NCBI RefSeq assembly: GCF_037038585.1
Contig: NC_092522.1
Coordinates: forward strand, 49,637,661-49,701,660
Source of the DNA: Patagioenas fasciata
Taxonomy: Eukaryota > Chordata > Aves > Columbiformes > Columbidae
Reading direction: 5' to 3'
Length of the DNA: 64,000 nt
The first letter of the stretch is position 1. Every line of letters starts with the position of its first letter. Position numbers and translations under genes: made by a program. The notes below the pieces were generated by a model that was not told the DNA's origin, did no database searches, and was given only the letters and a program-made list of their open reading frames with translations. Positions 41,301-53,300 of this stretch are shown here, in pieces.

Positions 41301-44300
41301 ATATGGTAGGCTGCTGTAATTAGCAGAACTATGGATGTAGCCCCTAGGGACTGCAGAATTACTTTTCTAATTAGTCATCCATTGCTGAGCTTTTTATGAC
41401 TCCTAAGTTTTGCTAACGTTTCAATTCTTCTAATCCCTCAGCAAGTGTTAATCTGTCTTCATAATAATGGAATGTTTCTACTTCTACTGTGGGGCACTGA
41501 ACTGGAATTAAATGCTTGTATCTCTTCTGCTCTCAATTTACAAATTTTCATAATCAAGGTGGCTTTGAATCTTTTGTTTTGAAGCGCAATATCATGTATA
41601 AATACAGCTTGGAACAGTCATGAAAAAGTTCTGCTTCTTTCCATTGTATTAGTCCCATTACTGCTACTTGGTACCTCTTTGAAGTTTGGAGCTGTTAAAA
41701 CTTGAAATATGCAAGTAAAAATAGGAGTTCTCAGCTGAAATTTACTCATTTTTCAGAACACACTTGCAAAAAATATAACTGATAAAATTTTTAACTTTGA
41801 GAGTTATAAAAAATACCTTGCATTTGATATGACTGTGGGATCAGATAAGAAACCTCAAAGGAAGAATAGTTTAAAGGAATCAGCATACCTATGTAAAAAA
41901 CAACTTGATTACATTTTGATTACATTACATTTTGTCTAATCCAGTGCATGTCTTTTTTATTTATCCCTACTTCCAAATACAAGCCTGGTGGTAAAACATA
42001 AGCATGGATTAACTGCAATTTTTTTTTGCAGTGAAAAAGCAGATATTGTTCCCGGATATGATTTCTTGGTGAATTCAGTGTGGCCAGAAATAGTACACGG
42101 TTTAGAAGAGAAATTGCCATCACTGTTTAACCCTGGAAACCCAGATGTGTTTCATGAGGTAATTAAATTTGATTTTTTTCCATTTGTGATTCCTTAGACA
42201 CACAAAAGAATTGAATTAGTCATGTTCTCTACCTTTTCTTCGTCTGCTGCTTTTGTGTAAATTCATGTTGCGTGGCTCAGAAGAAGAGATCATCTCAAAT
42301 CTAAAATATTAGTTTTCATATAAATTAATTTCCCCTTCAAGTTTGTCAGGAAAGCTCATACAGAAGTTATTCAAAGCCATTTAGTCATGTGAATTTCGCT
42401 TTAGTATTTGTTTTAGGTGCAGATATTCTTTCCTAGTTGTAGAATCACAAAATAGGTGAGGGTGAGAGTGGATGACTCCTGTTTGCCCAAGACTTGGACT
42501 TCTCTATCACAGGGGCTGGCGTGTTAATTAACTGTCTGAGTTAAACTTGCTAGGTACTGTGGGAAGGTTAAAAAAAATACTTTGTTTCACTTCCATGTCT
42601 TAGCTTTTGCTCACTTAGAAACACAAGTCAACTGAAAGAAACAAAAATACTTGGAGGCAGCATGATAAGGTTTAGGACATAAAAGAAGTATTTTCTCTGG
42701 TATCACAATCAATTATGAAGCAAACTTACATTATAAAATTAATTTAAAGTGCTTGCTACTCTTGTATTTTCATTATTGGCAGTGCTGCTCTGCCTCCAAA
42801 AGATCATTTTTTACTATTGTTGAAACAGATTTCTCGGTCTAGTGTGAAGATTAGCTCTGGCAGTACTTTTTAGTACGTCACAAGTAGAAAATATGAGCTT
42901 TCTGCTTTTCTTTGTATCCTGTCTCTTTGTATTTAACCATAATGGCTAAAATACTTGGATTTTTTTTTTTTTCCTTGAAGCTTGATGTATGATTAGTGTG
43001 AAACCTTTTATTTTCAAGATGGAGATGGCAGGCAGTGATAAATTGGTTGAAGGAAGGCATAGTAGGCAGATCAGAACAGATGACTTGGGGAAATGTTAGA
43101 TTGCTGGTGGAGGTTTATGAGGCAAATGATTCTTCCTGTGTTCATGCAAAACTGCTTTTACTAAATATTGCCATTTTTCTTGCAATTAAAGATCTCTTTC
43201 ATGCAGATATATTCAATAACTGAAGGCAGGCAGGCAGGCATGACAGTGAATGTTTGCAGGGCTGTCTCTGAATAAGAAGCAAGTAAAAAGGATTTTGAAG
43301 AAAGCTGTGGTAATGCCATGTAAATGACACTGCAGAGTGATCCCCCCCCCTGGTGAGAATACTTAGTTTCCCCAGAAAGTTTCAGTCCTTCTTCAAGCTT
43401 TCACCTAATGCCCCGCTTGCTACAAACGGTGAGCCCTGCTGGGCTTTTGTCATCTGTGCTGCTTGGTTTATGCAAGGATGTATGTTATCTTCAGAAGAGC
43501 TGGGTTTACTGTTTTAAATGAATTATTTTTAAAAGGATGACATCTTATATTGACTAACAGTGATATTGTTTAATGAAAAAACAAACAAACATAAAAACCC
43601 AACAGCCCCCATGACTTTCAAGTAAATCATGTATTAAGTCTGAATTACTTTCCAGACTGCGTTTGACTACTTAAATGACTCAGAGTCTAAACCATTAAAA
43701 TATTTTTTCTAAAAATCAATAAGTTCAAATGCCAAGTGTAAAAATGCTGTTCTGTCTATCTGAAGACTAATAGTTCTAGATAAAGAGAAAGGGAAAAAAC
43801 CTTTAAAATTGTCTCTGCACTGCTGATAAGCCAAGTAATGCAACACAGATTTTAGACAGTAATCTGCCTCTGTGTTCTAGGTTCATAGAAATGCAGAAGA
43901 GTCTTTTTCCCCAGGCTTATTTGCACATGTATATATGTATAGGTTTAATGCTGAAAAGTTTGAATATTCAGTATTATATGCTAGGAAATTTTTAAATGTA
44001 GTGGAGAGGAATGGAACAATATTTGTGTTAAATCCTGTAAAAATCAGACTGGCAGCATTCAGCATGTAACTGTAACTGTTTACTTGTGCAGACTTGTTTG
44101 TTTTGGTTTGGTTTTAAATTGTTTGACTGTCATGCTCTTATTTCTCAGTCAGATGTGTAGATTTACAGGTATTTGAAAGGAATACTTCATTTATCCCTAA
44201 ACATCAGTTTGAGATTAAGTTTAGATTCCTCCATTTGAAAATTGCTCCATTTTGTTTCCCACTTTAGCTTCTCATAAGTAACTTTGTGCAGTCAACAATG

Positions 44301-47300
44301 CAATCCTAGGAGCTGAAATGGGAACAATTTTGCAGTTAGTTCCCTCTCTTCGATATAATGTTATTGATAACTAGAGAAATGTCTCTTGGGTTGTCTTCTG
44401 TTTTGAAAGTGATAGGTCTTTTCAGAGTGTGTGATTTTTATCTCTGACTAATGCTTATGGTAGCAGAGCATTAAGGGTTTGTTTGTGTTTTTATAGTGCT
44501 GAGTTTATTATCCAAGAACAGAGACCTGAAAGAGCCCTAATCTGTCATTCATTCTGGATTTAACTCCCATACCTTTTACAGTTCCATTATGTTATAAATA
44601 CAGCCGTGCTAGGAGAAAAGTAGTTGCTCAAAAGCTTTAGTGTGCAATTTCCAGAGTACTGTCTTGAAATGCTGAAACTGCCACGTCACAATAAAAATAT
44701 TCTTTAATTATACCTTCAACAGAAAGTTATGAACTGACTGAGATACACAACGCCAAAGCATGCCTGTGTCAGTGTGTGTCCTGTGGTTGCAGGAGAATTT
44801 CTGAGAGCAGCACCTGGAAGCAGCAAGTCAGGGGCTTCTCCTGAGAGTGGTTTACTGCTTAATAAGAGGCAAAACCACATCGCTCATGTAGTGCCCTGGA
44901 TTGTGATAAACTCCTTGCTGCTGCAGCCCTGCTGCTACACTTATTGCAATGAAGTCAGAAGCACCGAGAGATCCAGTCAGGCTTGTTTCATTAATTCAGC
45001 AGTGGCTTAATGAGCATGTATGATAGGTTTTATGGCTGTTTTCTATTTTTTAATAGAGGAAACTTGCAGTTAAGCCAAATTGTTTTCGTTGCACAGAGGT
45101 AGATTTTAACTGTAGCTGTGGTTTGATTTTTAGATTGATTTACATAACCTTTGTGTTCTGTTAGCAAGGTCTGTTTTATGTGAAATAACATTTTGCTTCT
45201 TATTTTTGCTCAACTGTTTGACTTTCTGCTTTGTGTATGATTTAATTTATTATTTCCTTATTTTCAGTTACTAAATTACTGTTGAGAGTAAGCCTACAGT
45301 GCATTTGAACATGAATGTAATTTCTCTGTGCTTGGAACTGACTTAATACTATTTGTAAATGTCTTAGTAGAAGTATAAACTGGGTAAAGTTAGTTTATCT
45401 GAAACTGTTTCAAGTTCTTCTGCTAATGTTTGATGTTTGCAAAGCATATTTTTAGGGAAACAGTTCCAGAGAGTTCTATAATACATGTCCTGTATAACAG
45501 AAAAAAAAAATATGCTTTCATTCTTGTGTGTATTTGGTTATGTGTACTTCTGGGTTTTGTTCCCAATTATTTCTGTGTGTTGTACACCTTTATCTCCTGT
45601 GGCTGACTCTGTTCTTAGTACTGTCCAGCACTGTTGTTTCACCCCAGTGGTTCAGCCCAGAAATACTGATGCATCTCTCTAACCAGTTCTGCTCGCTCAG
45701 GGTACTTGACAATTTTATGCTTTTTAGAAGTATCCTGCACTGCCTTTCTGATCATACAAGAACACCTACAAGTTAATTGGTTTTGGTTTCACTGCAGTCC
45801 AGGATTTTAACTCTATATGATTAGGTGATGGGGTAGTGTCAGTCCATTCTGAACCTTGAGCTTAACTGTAGTGTGATACAAGGGTTTTGCTGGAGGGGTG
45901 GTGGTCTTCCTTGTTTTCTGGGACTCTGTGCGTGATCAGAATGGTTGTTCTTTTTCTACAGAAGTACACTACGAGTATGGATTTTGTACGGAAATTTGAA
46001 CGACAGTGTGGCACCCAGGCCAGCGTGAAACGGTTAAGATCTCATCCCTCTTACCACAACTTTAATAACAAATGGAACTTGCCTGTATATTTTCAAATAA
46101 GGTTAGTACGCATTTTTTGTTCACACTTTCAAAAGTAGAGTTCAGTCACAGCAAGGTGATCTGGCTTAGGATCACATCTCCCCGTCGTTCAAAGTTTCAC
46201 TTGTCAACAAATCATAACAGAAGTCAAACCGAAAATTGAATTACAAAGTCAAGTAACTGTGTTGTATATCTTTCAACAACTTAGTGAAATCAGAGCCAGT
46301 TACTCTTCAGTATGTACTGTGTTGTTGCTATGCTGAATTTGATATGCTACTTATAAGACTTTGGGGAACAGATCTAGATAAGTCTCGAAATCTTGTTTCA
46401 AATTGTTTTTTTCTAGTTTCCCTTGAACTAAACTATTTGTAAGGATGCTACTTGTGCAAATCCAGAGGAATACTTACTGTGAAGGAAGAAATCTTTCTTC
46501 TTAGACATAGGAAATTAAAGAACTTGACAACTTTCCCAGATCTAGCCATGTTTCTGGCATGCTACATGTCTCACAGGATCTACTCTGCAAAGTACTGAGT
46601 CTTGTAGCATTGCCTTCCCAGCTTGCCTTGTGATTCCTTTTTCCTGAGGAGCTAATAAGTTTGAGCTTACTTTTCCAGCAGGTTTAATGTTCCTGTAATA
46701 TTACCTTTTACAGATCTTGCAACTGGAGGAGAGCAGAGAGACCCAAAAGAACCCTGTTTTATGTAAACCCATGATTTTTGACAGTGTAGTCTGCACATCT
46801 GATTTTAGGGCTGGACAGCCAGCCGGCAAGAAAGAGAATTGTTGATGAAGTCTGCTATGACCTAAGGATGCTGTGTATGATCTCTCTTGCTCCAAAGCCT
46901 TTTGAGAGTTGCTTAAGGAGAAGGGAGGAAAAAAAAAAAAAAAAAAAAGACTAGAATTTCCAAAAGAAATGGGGGAGAAATTTATGTTTATTTTTAACCT
47001 GGATCACTTTAGTGGCCTCTTTTATTGCATGATTCTATAACTGGCAATAACAATACAACCATAGCTGCATTTATAGAGTTTCTTCAATCCAGGATAAATC
47101 TACATTGCTGCTGAAAAATTCCATCAAGAAATCTTATGAGTGCTGGAGCTAATAACAAGAGAAGTGGCAGGAGCATGGGACTGGGAGCCGGGTCTTAGTG
47201 TTTTGGTGGTGCACTGCATTTTGTAAAGTGGTAGCCCCAGCCTCTGACATCCTCGTCTGATTTTTTGCTACCATGTCTGTTCCTGTAGCTGTGTAGTGAA

Positions 47301-50300
47301 CTGACATGAGGATCTGTTACCCTGGGCAAAAAAAAAGGCTGCAATCAGTTTCTCCAATCCACTTACTGTACAAACATTTGAGCTGACCCAAGGGAAAGGG
47401 CAGAAGTACTCACTGCAGTAGCAGTGCTGAGTGCACAGACTAAGAGTGTCCATGGAACTGTAGCTATTATGAACCTTTTAGCAGATGTGTATCTCTTATA
47501 GGTCTATGAGTCTAGCACTTTTGTTTGAAAGTGCAACCTTTCTAATAAGTGACCACTTGATAAAACTTTGATGCTCTTGCTCATAAAATGGAACTGGACC
47601 TTCAGCATATTCTTTCTGTTCAAAAATGTTCTTTCCCATTAGACATTTTGAGGTCTGACTGATTAAAAAACTTTTAAAAAAATCATTTTCCTTTAATCCA
47701 AGATTACTTTAAATTCAAATAGTGCACTATTTCAATAAATGGTTGGATAACAGCAGCTTGTTCATCTTTCACCATATTATTCCTCTGTATTGGAATAATC
47801 TGATGAACTTCGGAAGTGCCCATGGATTCCTTAGTGTACAACTGTCAAAATAATGCAACATGTTCAATTCAGTATATCAGTGAAGCTTTTTCTTTGTATG
47901 TTAATATCCTTAAGTCACATAGGATTTTTATGGAAGTATTATCTCACACTGTGGCATTTATAGTTAAGATTGCTGGGTTTTTTCTTAATTACAGAAATTG
48001 CCCAGAACAATCAGCCCTCAGTAAAGCCTTTACAAGTGATCCTTTGAGGAACACATGGATATACAGGATTTCTTCTGTAGCAGTGCTGGCACAAACAGCC
48101 CCAGTAACTCTTTCCCTTGCCATTCCTTCAATTATGTCAGTGCAACTGATTGTGGAACTGTAGTGAAACTCACATTGGGAAAATCTTTTCCTATGTAAGA
48201 AATGTTCAGCAAAAATTGTCATTTAAAAAGGTCTGATTCCATTATCTAATGCTTTTCACCATAAGACTTAAAGACACTGCTCTGTCAGTGGAAGTGGGGC
48301 ATAGGCAGGAATGAGGTTTTGAAGCCATTTTACAAATATGTTTTATGTTTAGTTGCTAAATATGCATCTAGTCCACTAGGAGTTTAAACAAGAAAAGTTA
48401 GGTGGGCAGCTGTTCTCATCTGGAAATGACAGTCAAGAGGCTTTAAGAGGAGCCCTACAAGTTTGTAATTAGTAAGTTTGATAGACAAGCTGTCAAGGGT
48501 TTAGATTGCGGGGTGACAACAAAAACCCTGGCAGATGTATTGTTAACCTCCTCTCCTCCCCACTTCCCCCTTTTGCCCCTCCCTCTCCTCCCTTCCCACT
48601 CAGGACAGGCAATTGGGGGGGAAAGAAGGACAGAGAGAAGAGAGTTGGAAAAAGTTAAAGATGTTTTACTAATGCTACTAATAAGAATAGAGAAAATAAT
48701 ACAAAATATACAAAACCAATCTTGAAAGTCTCAGCAACTGCGGAGCCAGCACCCGAAGTCCTGGATTGGACTCTGCAGCCAACCAGAGCTGGATTCAGTC
48801 TCTCACTAGGCCTCAGTTCGCAAGGACAACTAGCAAGGTCCTCTCCTAATGTCAGCCATAAGCAGAAGGGAAAAAGGGAAAAGGGACGAGATCCTTGTGA
48901 TCTCCCACTTTTATATGAAGTATTCACGTGAATAGAATGTTATACACAGTTGGTCAGTTTCTTGGTCACCGGTTTCTCATTGCCCCTCTTGCGAGATGTT
49001 CATCTGTGCTTATCAATAAATTTGCATTCCATTGCTAGGTTTACCAAAACATGTGTCTGGTTCTCCAGGAAAATGCAGCTAATATGAAGGCTTTAGCTGA
49101 CAGGCAAAATTCACTAAAAGAAAAACTTGTTTTTCAACAAAACCAGAACACAAGCTTACAGAGTTACTGTGATGCACATAAAAGCAAGAAAGGGGAAACC
49201 AGTCACAGAAGAACTTCCTGTAGGGGAGCTGGAAAGGGTACCTTTGTTTCAGCATTTGGAGGGAAAATCTGGGTAAAGAAGAATTTTCTGCAGCTCTTGC
49301 TTAACAATTTTTAGATGAGGGAAATACTATGTCGTTTATCCAATATGCTTTAAATATGGAAAAATATCACAGGTTTTAATATTAACTTTGCTGTTATACC
49401 TAAAAAAATTGGGGGGGTTGGCAATTTTTTTTACTTTTTTGAAGAGTGAATTTTTAGAAAAGGGGGACTCAGGGCATCCTGTGAGGAACTATTGATTTTG
49501 ATCAGATACAGAATTGTTTGCAGAACCTTATGCCACTGATCATGAACAAACACTAGAAAGCTGAAGCCTCCAGTGTCACATGACATACCTGAAGGTCAGC
49601 TAAAGCAAGTATGAGACCATGTGTTCACTTTTAGTTTAAAAACAGTAACAAAACAAAAAACTTCACTCCTCAGAGAAGCTGAGGACTTGTAGCTCTGTGA
49701 GTTACTGTTTTTATAAAGTTTGCAGATGTGACTTAGATAATTTCCCAAAGTATAGGCTTTGTATCTGCCTGTAAAATGTCAAAGGTTCTCTTTCAAGTGT
49801 CTGAATGTTGATCTGGTTTATATCCCAATTAAAAATGTTGGGCAAAAATAACCCCACATTTAAAATCTATGTATGTGCATTGATAGCACATTGAAATAAT
49901 AGTGAAATAAGCATTGAAAAAATGTTTAGGAATCAATTTAAGCAATTGTTGAATGGTAATATTCAAAATTTTTCTGTCTCTCAGATTCAGAGAAATAGCA
50001 GGGGCCTTAGAAGAAGCACTTTCAGATACATTAGAGGAAGCACCAGGTAAGTTTTTATTGCAAAAAATAATTTCCTTGTTGTGAAGGAATCAGTGGTATA
50101 ACTAGCAATTGTTACTGTCTGTCTATTGTGTATTTAGTACCATGCATCCCACGGGTTCACGTGAGCTTTCTGTTTAATGATGAACTGATTAAATAATAGA
50201 ATACATATTTATAGAGAAGGCAATATGAGAGTACTGTTCAGTGATTACTTACTAAAAACACTGCTTTTGGCAGCGGCCATGAACATATTTGTGGAACTAT

Positions 50301-53300
50301 CTCCTCAGTGCTACAGGGAGCTAAATTGGCATTTGGCATCTTCTCAGTGACAACCAAAAGGCTATGCTGTGTTATTGGGGCATATTTTTCTTAGTTGTTG
50401 TAGGGCTACGTAGAGGCAAAAACGGCAGTCTGTTGGCAGCATTTAGGCTTGATATGGCTTGTTGTGTTGGTGTCTGCTCCAAAAACATACACTGATTTAA
50501 GAGCAGATTAGGAGGTATGCATAGGAAGGATTAGAGTGGAAGGGAAAACCTAGCAGATTTATTAGAAGTATATTGTAATCGGAAAAACTTACTTCAGTTA
50601 ACAGAGTAAATAATTCCGAAGAAGGCAGTTAAAAGCAACGCAAATATGTCTGTGTGTGTGTGTGTGTGTATGTATATACACATATGCTCTCTAAAGAGAA
50701 CAAGGAGGAAAAAAAAAACTAACTAATGGAGACGAAACACATAAATCCTACCAGTTCAAGGTGTTTGCCTGGAACCTGCAGACACATTCCTTAGCTCTCA
50801 AATTGTATGCTATAAAATGGTAGCACATGAACTGCTTTAGAAATATTTGGTTTAAAAACAGATGTTCCTATTGTGTTTTAGGTAAATATTTCTAGCGGAT
50901 ATCTCAGATACAACTGTGGCAAGAGCATTAGTTCAGTACTAAGGGAGTATTAGTGATATGGCTGGCAAGCACTTTAGCCAAAAATTATCCTGGAAATTTT
51001 ATCTCCTGATGTGGATTATTCTGTTCCTGCTTTTGTTGCAGTCAAATTTGTTGCTTTTGACTGCACAGCTACAGTAAGATTTAGTGGAATTTTAAATCTA
51101 AAGCAATGAGGAGCTTATAATTTCAGAGTTTGTTTCAGACAGTGCTTAATAAATCCTGTTTGCTATCTTTGTGGCCATGTCTCTTTGGAAGACTTTTTTT
51201 CTTTTAACCTCAGGTAATGCAATTACCTAATATTATGTCTTTAAAAATGTGCTTAGGAACTTGACATTTGTTGTCTGATTGTTTCTAGCTGGCAGTTCAT
51301 ACTGTCTTTTGGCCACTCACATGGTCTGGCAGAGTCTTCTGAAGTGCTGGTCAGATCAGATGTTTTTACCGTTATTAGCACACCGCCTGTGGAAACTTAG
51401 TCTACAAATTTTGTCACGCTACTCTGTGTTCATTGGTGAGGTAAGAGGATGGCATGTTTATGGTTTTGGTGATTGGGCATGTCCATCAATAATAGACCTT
51501 TTGAAACAAAGCATGTGAATAACTCAGTTCTCTCAGCTAAATTGTTTCATGAAAAGTTCTGATAAGTACCAGAGTTAAAACAGAGTAGTTGAGTGAAGCA
51601 CATGCGTGACAGCAGAGGGCTTGAGGAGATGGGAGAAAGGGGTTGTTTGATAGCACTGCATGGTTATGACTTCTGTGTTCCAGCATATGAAAATAAACTG
51701 TTTTCTATTGAAGCAGATAATGATCCAATTTTTGGTCTTCCACATTACTCCAGTGCAGTGGTTCATTTGGACACCACACAGATGAAAATTCCTGTAGGAC
51801 TGGACTTAGTGCACAAAAAACTGTTTTAAAAATATGTTTTTAACATAACTTAAGAATGCTAATATCCCTTATAGGCATGGCATTCTAATGCTGAAAACTT
51901 ACAAATCCTTTATATACTATTTCTATTTTACTAACTTTAACTGCCTTCACTGTTGCTACGATTTGATGTTTCAGGTTTCTGTAAGGCCTGTTTCCTGTGA
52001 GAACACTAAGGAAAGCAAAAAATCTGTGCCAGTTGGTAGAAAGGAGTCTTCTGTAAGCCTCAACCCTAGTGAGGACCAAGGGAATGGGTCTTCTCCAGAA
52101 AGTCAGCCATTGCCTTCTATATCTAGTACTCAGTTGGTACATGTTGCTGCAGATCTGGACAAACTCCAGGATCAGGTTTGTGCTTGTGACTTCACTTATA
52201 AAACACTCTTCTGCGATCTGTGTGCCAGTATTGTTTGGAATCTTGTTTAGAACATTGAATTGTTTATAATAATATCCCATAAAGCTATTTTTTTGAATCT
52301 TAAATACTAAAACGGGAGTAATGTGATATAGAAAATGTCACACAAGGTAAATGGTTTACTCTGTGCTTATTTGGAATGGCAGGTTACAAAGAAGCTACTG
52401 AGATATTTAAACTCTTTATCAGTAGCTGCTGAACTTAACCCCTAAAATGTTTCTACTAATTTTTGGTGCAAAGCGACACTGTCCCAGAGCTTTATCTTTG
52501 TTGGGGAAATCTCTGTTGCAGCTTGAAGTGTGGTGCAACATTCAGCTTTAAGATTGTGTTCTCTTTTAAATATTTGCTACTTTTAATCTTTGAGGTTGAA
52601 AAAAGGTTTTATCAACGTGATTTTACTTTACTAATGATCCAGAATCTTGAAAAGAGATGTATGGTATTAATTTTCTCTCACTGGGGATAACTTCTGTGCA
52701 TTTTTGGTCAACAAGGCTGAGATTTCTGTAGTTTTTGAAGCTGTAGGTTGCATCTGGGTTGATAATATTTTGTTGTTTCTAAAATATTTTCTCTGAGGAC
52801 AATAGTAAGGTAGGGGATTCAGTGCACGTGTGTTAATTCCTGTGAATATTCTTCTAGTACTGGTTTCCCATAAATGCAGTAAAAATATAGAAAAGATTGA
52901 AAGTGTTTTGTGATCATTGGGAACTTAAAGAATGTAGGAAGAGTCATTAAAATGTGTTTATAACATGACTGTGTCTCTCTTGTTGTGGTGGTTTTTTTTG
53001 TTTTTCTTTTTTTGGTCCAGATTCCTGACATCTTAGAAATGATTAAACCAAAACTCGAAATGATTGGCTTCAAGAATGTATCTTGTATTGCAGGTAAAGC
53101 TGAGAGGCTGAATTCAGTCCTTTTTCCCCTTTCACCCAAATCCCCTTTCCCAATGAAACAAAATCCACTTTTACACACAGTTTCATTATTTACAACAAAA
53201 AATTTGAAAACATTTATGTTCTTGTTATTTAATGAAGCTGCTTTAGCTTTAAATTGTTAGATAGAAACTATCTTGAACAGACATACTGAGTCTGGAAAGT

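Larger units (their letters stand above)
46102..49984 (+). other. COG2 intron 10 (3,883 bp), containing a solo LTR
   Basis: The longest intron. It contains a poly-A tract at about 46,929-46,948 and the 660-bp antisense solo LTR at 48,491-49,150. The rest is ordinary AT-rich sequence with no recognised exon. Confidence 0.8.

Noticed and set aside
42435-42495. Possible CR1 3' tip in intron 9
   Set aside because: Only a GTAGAATCACAAAAT-like string and a G-rich stretch resemble CR1; too short and diverged to list as an element.
48655-48927. 90-codon minus-strand open frame
   Set aside because: It lies wholly inside the solo LTR and does not correspond to any retroviral protein.
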